From CAVXFS01 sp963761115 (GTDB lineage: Bacteria; Pseudomonadota; Gammaproteobacteria; Burkholderiales; Gallionellaceae): a stretch of 64,000 nucleotides of DNA. The stretch's first letter is position 1, and each line of letters opens with the position of its first letter. Location of the stretch: contig CAVXFS010000005.1 in NCBI GenBank assembly GCA_963761115.1, positions 1,190,982-1,254,981 of the forward strand, in the 5' to 3' direction. Below the pieces are notes generated by a model that saw nothing but the letters and a program-made list of their open reading frames with translations, did no database searches and was not told the origin of the DNA. Shown here in pieces: positions 62,146-64,000 of this stretch. Position numbers and translations under genes: made by a program.

Positions 62146-63281
62146 ATGAAAAGATATTGATTGTTGGCGGCGGCATGGGCGGCACGATCCTGGCGAATAA
62201 TCTGGCGCGGCGCCTGACGAATGAACTCAAGACCGGCAAGGCCAGCATTACGATGCTGTCTGCCTCCGATAAACACATGTACCAGCCCGGCCTGCTTTAC
62301 CTGGCGGTTGGGCGCATGACTCCCGACGAGTTGTACCGCGATCAGGCCAGCCTGCTGGAACCGGGTATCCAGTTCCACGTCGATCCTGTCGAGGAATTCA
62401 AACTTGACAATAATCAGGTGAAGACCAAAAGCGGCAAGACCTTCGAATACGACATCATGGCGATCGCCACCGGTTCGCGCATGTTCCCCGAGGGTATTCC
62501 CGGCATGGTGGAAGGTGCGGAAACCTTCTATACCGAAGATACCGCTTTGAAGATGTTCAAGCGCCTGCAATCGTTCGAGGGCGGCAAAGTGGTGATCACA
62601 GTCGGCGTGCCGCACAAATGCCCGATGGCGCCGCTGGAGATCACCTTCATGCTGCATGATTACTTCAAGGATCGCGGCTTGGCCGACAAGGTGCAACTGC
62701 ATTACACCTACCCAATCGGGCGCGTGCACAGCCTGGAGAACGTCGCCAAGTGGGCAGCACCGGAAATGGACAAGCTGGGCATCAAGTACGAGACCTTCTT
62801 CAACATCAAGGAGGTTGACGCAAAGAACAAGCTGCTGAAGAGCGAGGAAGGAGTAGAGATCAAGTATGACCTGCTGATCACGATCCCGACCCACAAGGGC
62901 ATGGAAGTGATCGAAAAGAACGGACTCGGACAGGGCGGCTGGATCCCGACCAACCGTACCAAGTTGAACATGGAAGGCCGCGACAACGTGTACATCCTTG
63001 GCGACACCACCAACATACCGATCAGCAAGGCCGGTTCGACCGCGCACTTCGAGGCCGACACGCTGGGCGAGAATATTGCGGCGATAGTCAAGATGGGCAT
63101 GCCGGTGCGCGAGTACGACGGCAAGGTGTTCTGCTTCATCGAGGCGGGCAAGGATCGCGCGACCTATGCGATGTTCAATTACCAGAATCCGCCCGATCCC
63201 AAGGCGCCGACCAAGGCGGTGCACTGGTTCAAGATGGCATACAACAAACTCTACTGGATATCCGCGCGCGGACTCCTGTAA
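62146..63281 (+). CDS. sqr: Sulfide:quinone oxidoreductase, frameshift at codon 3
   Basis: About 378 residues. The natural start is ATG 62146 behind GGGAGGAG, but one A is missing in the A-run after it, so MKKILIVGGGMGGTILANNL reads out of frame until 62,157. FAD motif GGGMGGTILANNL; catalytic-type Cys in VGVPHKCPMAPLEITFML; second FAD segment NVYILGDTTNIPISKAGSTA; end VHWFKMAYNKLYWISARGL. It oxidises sulfide to sulfane sulfur or polysulfide with quinone reduction at the membrane. Followed by a DUF1641 gene. Confidence 0.9.
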
Positions 63282-63294
63282 GCGGGAGGGTGAC

Positions 63295-64000
63295 ATGAAC
63301 ACGGAAACCAAGGATGATAAAGCTGTGATGGATTTTGAGATCCAGCGGGTGATTGAAGCGGGGCGCGATTCGATTACCGACGAAATGGTCGGACGTCTTG
63401 CCGCTTCTGCCGCAGAATCGCTCGACCTGATAGACAAGGCCGGGCGGGCCGGGTTAAGCAAGGCGATTCTTCCACTTGCCGAAATGGTGAACAACGGCGA
63501 TCTCGAACGTCTCGCGCAACTCGCGCGCGTCTTTCATGCCGCCCAGGATGCACTGACCGATGAGATGGTCGGCACGCATCAGCGAAGCCGTCGGAGGCGG
63601 GCTCAGCCTGCTCGACCAGGTGAATCGTTCCGGCCTGGAGAAAGCGCTGCCGGTCATTTCCCGAATGGCTGTCGATGGCGACCTGGAACGCTTGTCTCAG
63701 CTTGCACGTGTGTACAGTTCGGCGCAGGATGCGCTGACCGACGAGATGGTCGGTCGCCTGGCGGAAACGATGGGCGAAGGGCTGTCGCTGCTGGACCGCC
63801 TCAATCGCAGTGGAGCCGGTCGTTTGGTGGAGATGCTGGAGCACCTCGAATCCACCGGCGCGCTGGAACGCATCGCCACCACGCTGCCGCAATTGCTGGA
63901 GCGCCTGGAGATGGTGAGTGGCATGCTGACCTGCATGGAAAATGCGGCGAGCAGCAGCCGGTCGCAGCCGTCAGCGGGAGGCATCGGCAATCTGTGGAAA
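63295..64000 (+). CDS. DUF1641 protein with internal repeats (partial, frameshifted)
   Basis: The gene runs off the right end of the window. Residues include LVGRLAASAAESLDLIDKAG-like and ALTDEMVGRLAETMGEGLSL blocks: a unit of about 70 residues (LERLAQLARVFHAAQDALTD, then LERLSQLARVYSSAQDALTD) is repeated at least twice. A one-base shift near 63,570 changes frame. DUF1641 proteins commonly follow sqr and may form a helical partner or membrane adaptor. GGGAGGG precedes ATG 63295. Confidence 0.75.
   Translation, partial: MNTETKDDKAVMDFEIQRVIEAGRDSITDEMVGRLAASAAESLDLIDKAGRAGLSKAILPLAEMVNNGDLERLAQLARVFHAAQDALTDEMVGTHQRSRRRRAQPARPGESFRPGESAAGHFPNGCRWRPGTLVSACTCVQFGAGCADRRDGRSPGGNDGRRAVAAGPPQSQWSRSFGGDAGAPRIHRRAGTHRHHAAAIAGAPGDGEWHADLHGKCGEQQPVAAVSGRHRQSVE

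Noticed and set aside
62076..63494. 472-codon minus-strand frame opposite sqr
   Set aside because: Shadow frame: the plus strand has unmistakable Sqr motifs and a ribosome binding site.

Overview
The window looks like a chromosomal segment of a chemolithotrophic, sulfur-oxidising betaproteobacterium, probably close to the Gallionellaceae/Nitrosomonadales. This is inferred from gene content, not from a marker gene. It carries sat-aprM-aprB-aprA, soeABC, a sulfide:quinone oxidoreductase and two DsrE/TusA sulfur-carrier pairs. The backbone is GC-rich and sprinkled with short palindromic repeats (core TCCCCCTTGCAGGGGGA or TCCCCCTTAAAGGGGGA beside a CTACCCCCATCC tail). No rRNA, tRNA, CRISPR array, integrase or transposase was recognised.

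Layout. 1-3.2 kb: DUF924 gene, PIN toxin/Phd antitoxin pair, decayed second DUF924 copy, BRO-N protein. 3.2-9.5 kb: housekeeping genes (TerB, SlyX, GST, LexA-type repressor, SDR/HAD/membrane glycosyltransferase operon). 9.5-20 kb, minus strand: FadL-type porin, DsrE2, TusA, Usp, a small membrane protein, TauE, SoeC, SoeB, DUF559, SoeA. 20-24.5 kb: two truncated copies of the 5' end of soeA separated by two toxin-antitoxin pairs. 24.6-43.2 kb: an AT-richer defence-like island. 43.5-48 kb: toxin-antitoxin cluster (BrnTA, HigBA twice, HicAB, a nucleotidyltransferase-HTH protein, ORF6N). 48.2-64 kb: TrhO rhodanese, sat-aprMBA, assorted genes, two formylglycine-generating-enzyme-like proteins, DsrE, TusA, Sqr, DUF1641.

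Sulfur logic: Sqr oxidises sulfide; DsrE and TusA proteins carry sulfane sulfur; sulfite can go to sulfate by SoeABC directly or by AprBA plus Sat with ATP formation; TauE may move sulfite, sulfate or a sulfonate.

The most unusual element is a seven-gene minus-strand operon at 24,685-31,001. It encodes an actinobacterial-type inositol-3-phosphate synthase, a ribose-type ABC importer (single ATPase, permease, membrane-anchored binding protein), a methyltransferase, a sensor-like protein fused to a TIR domain, and a stand-alone TIR protein. The stand-alone TIR keeps the expected catalytic glutamate (E82), while the fused TIR has glutamine there (Q335). I know of no described immune system with this composition. 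It is followed by a phosphoribosyltransferase, a Dcm/Vsr/MvaI-type restriction system, a double-GHKL ATPase with a receiver-domain partner, a NERD-helicase, a winged-helix nuclease and an EVE-HNH gene split by a palindromic repeat.

Caveat: many backbone genes, including aprA, sat, soeABC and sqr, carry single-base frameshifts, whereas 24.6-39.6 kb has none that I can see. Most are probably sequence errors, but the uneven distribution is notable. Coordinates of frameshifted genes span the whole reconstructed gene.
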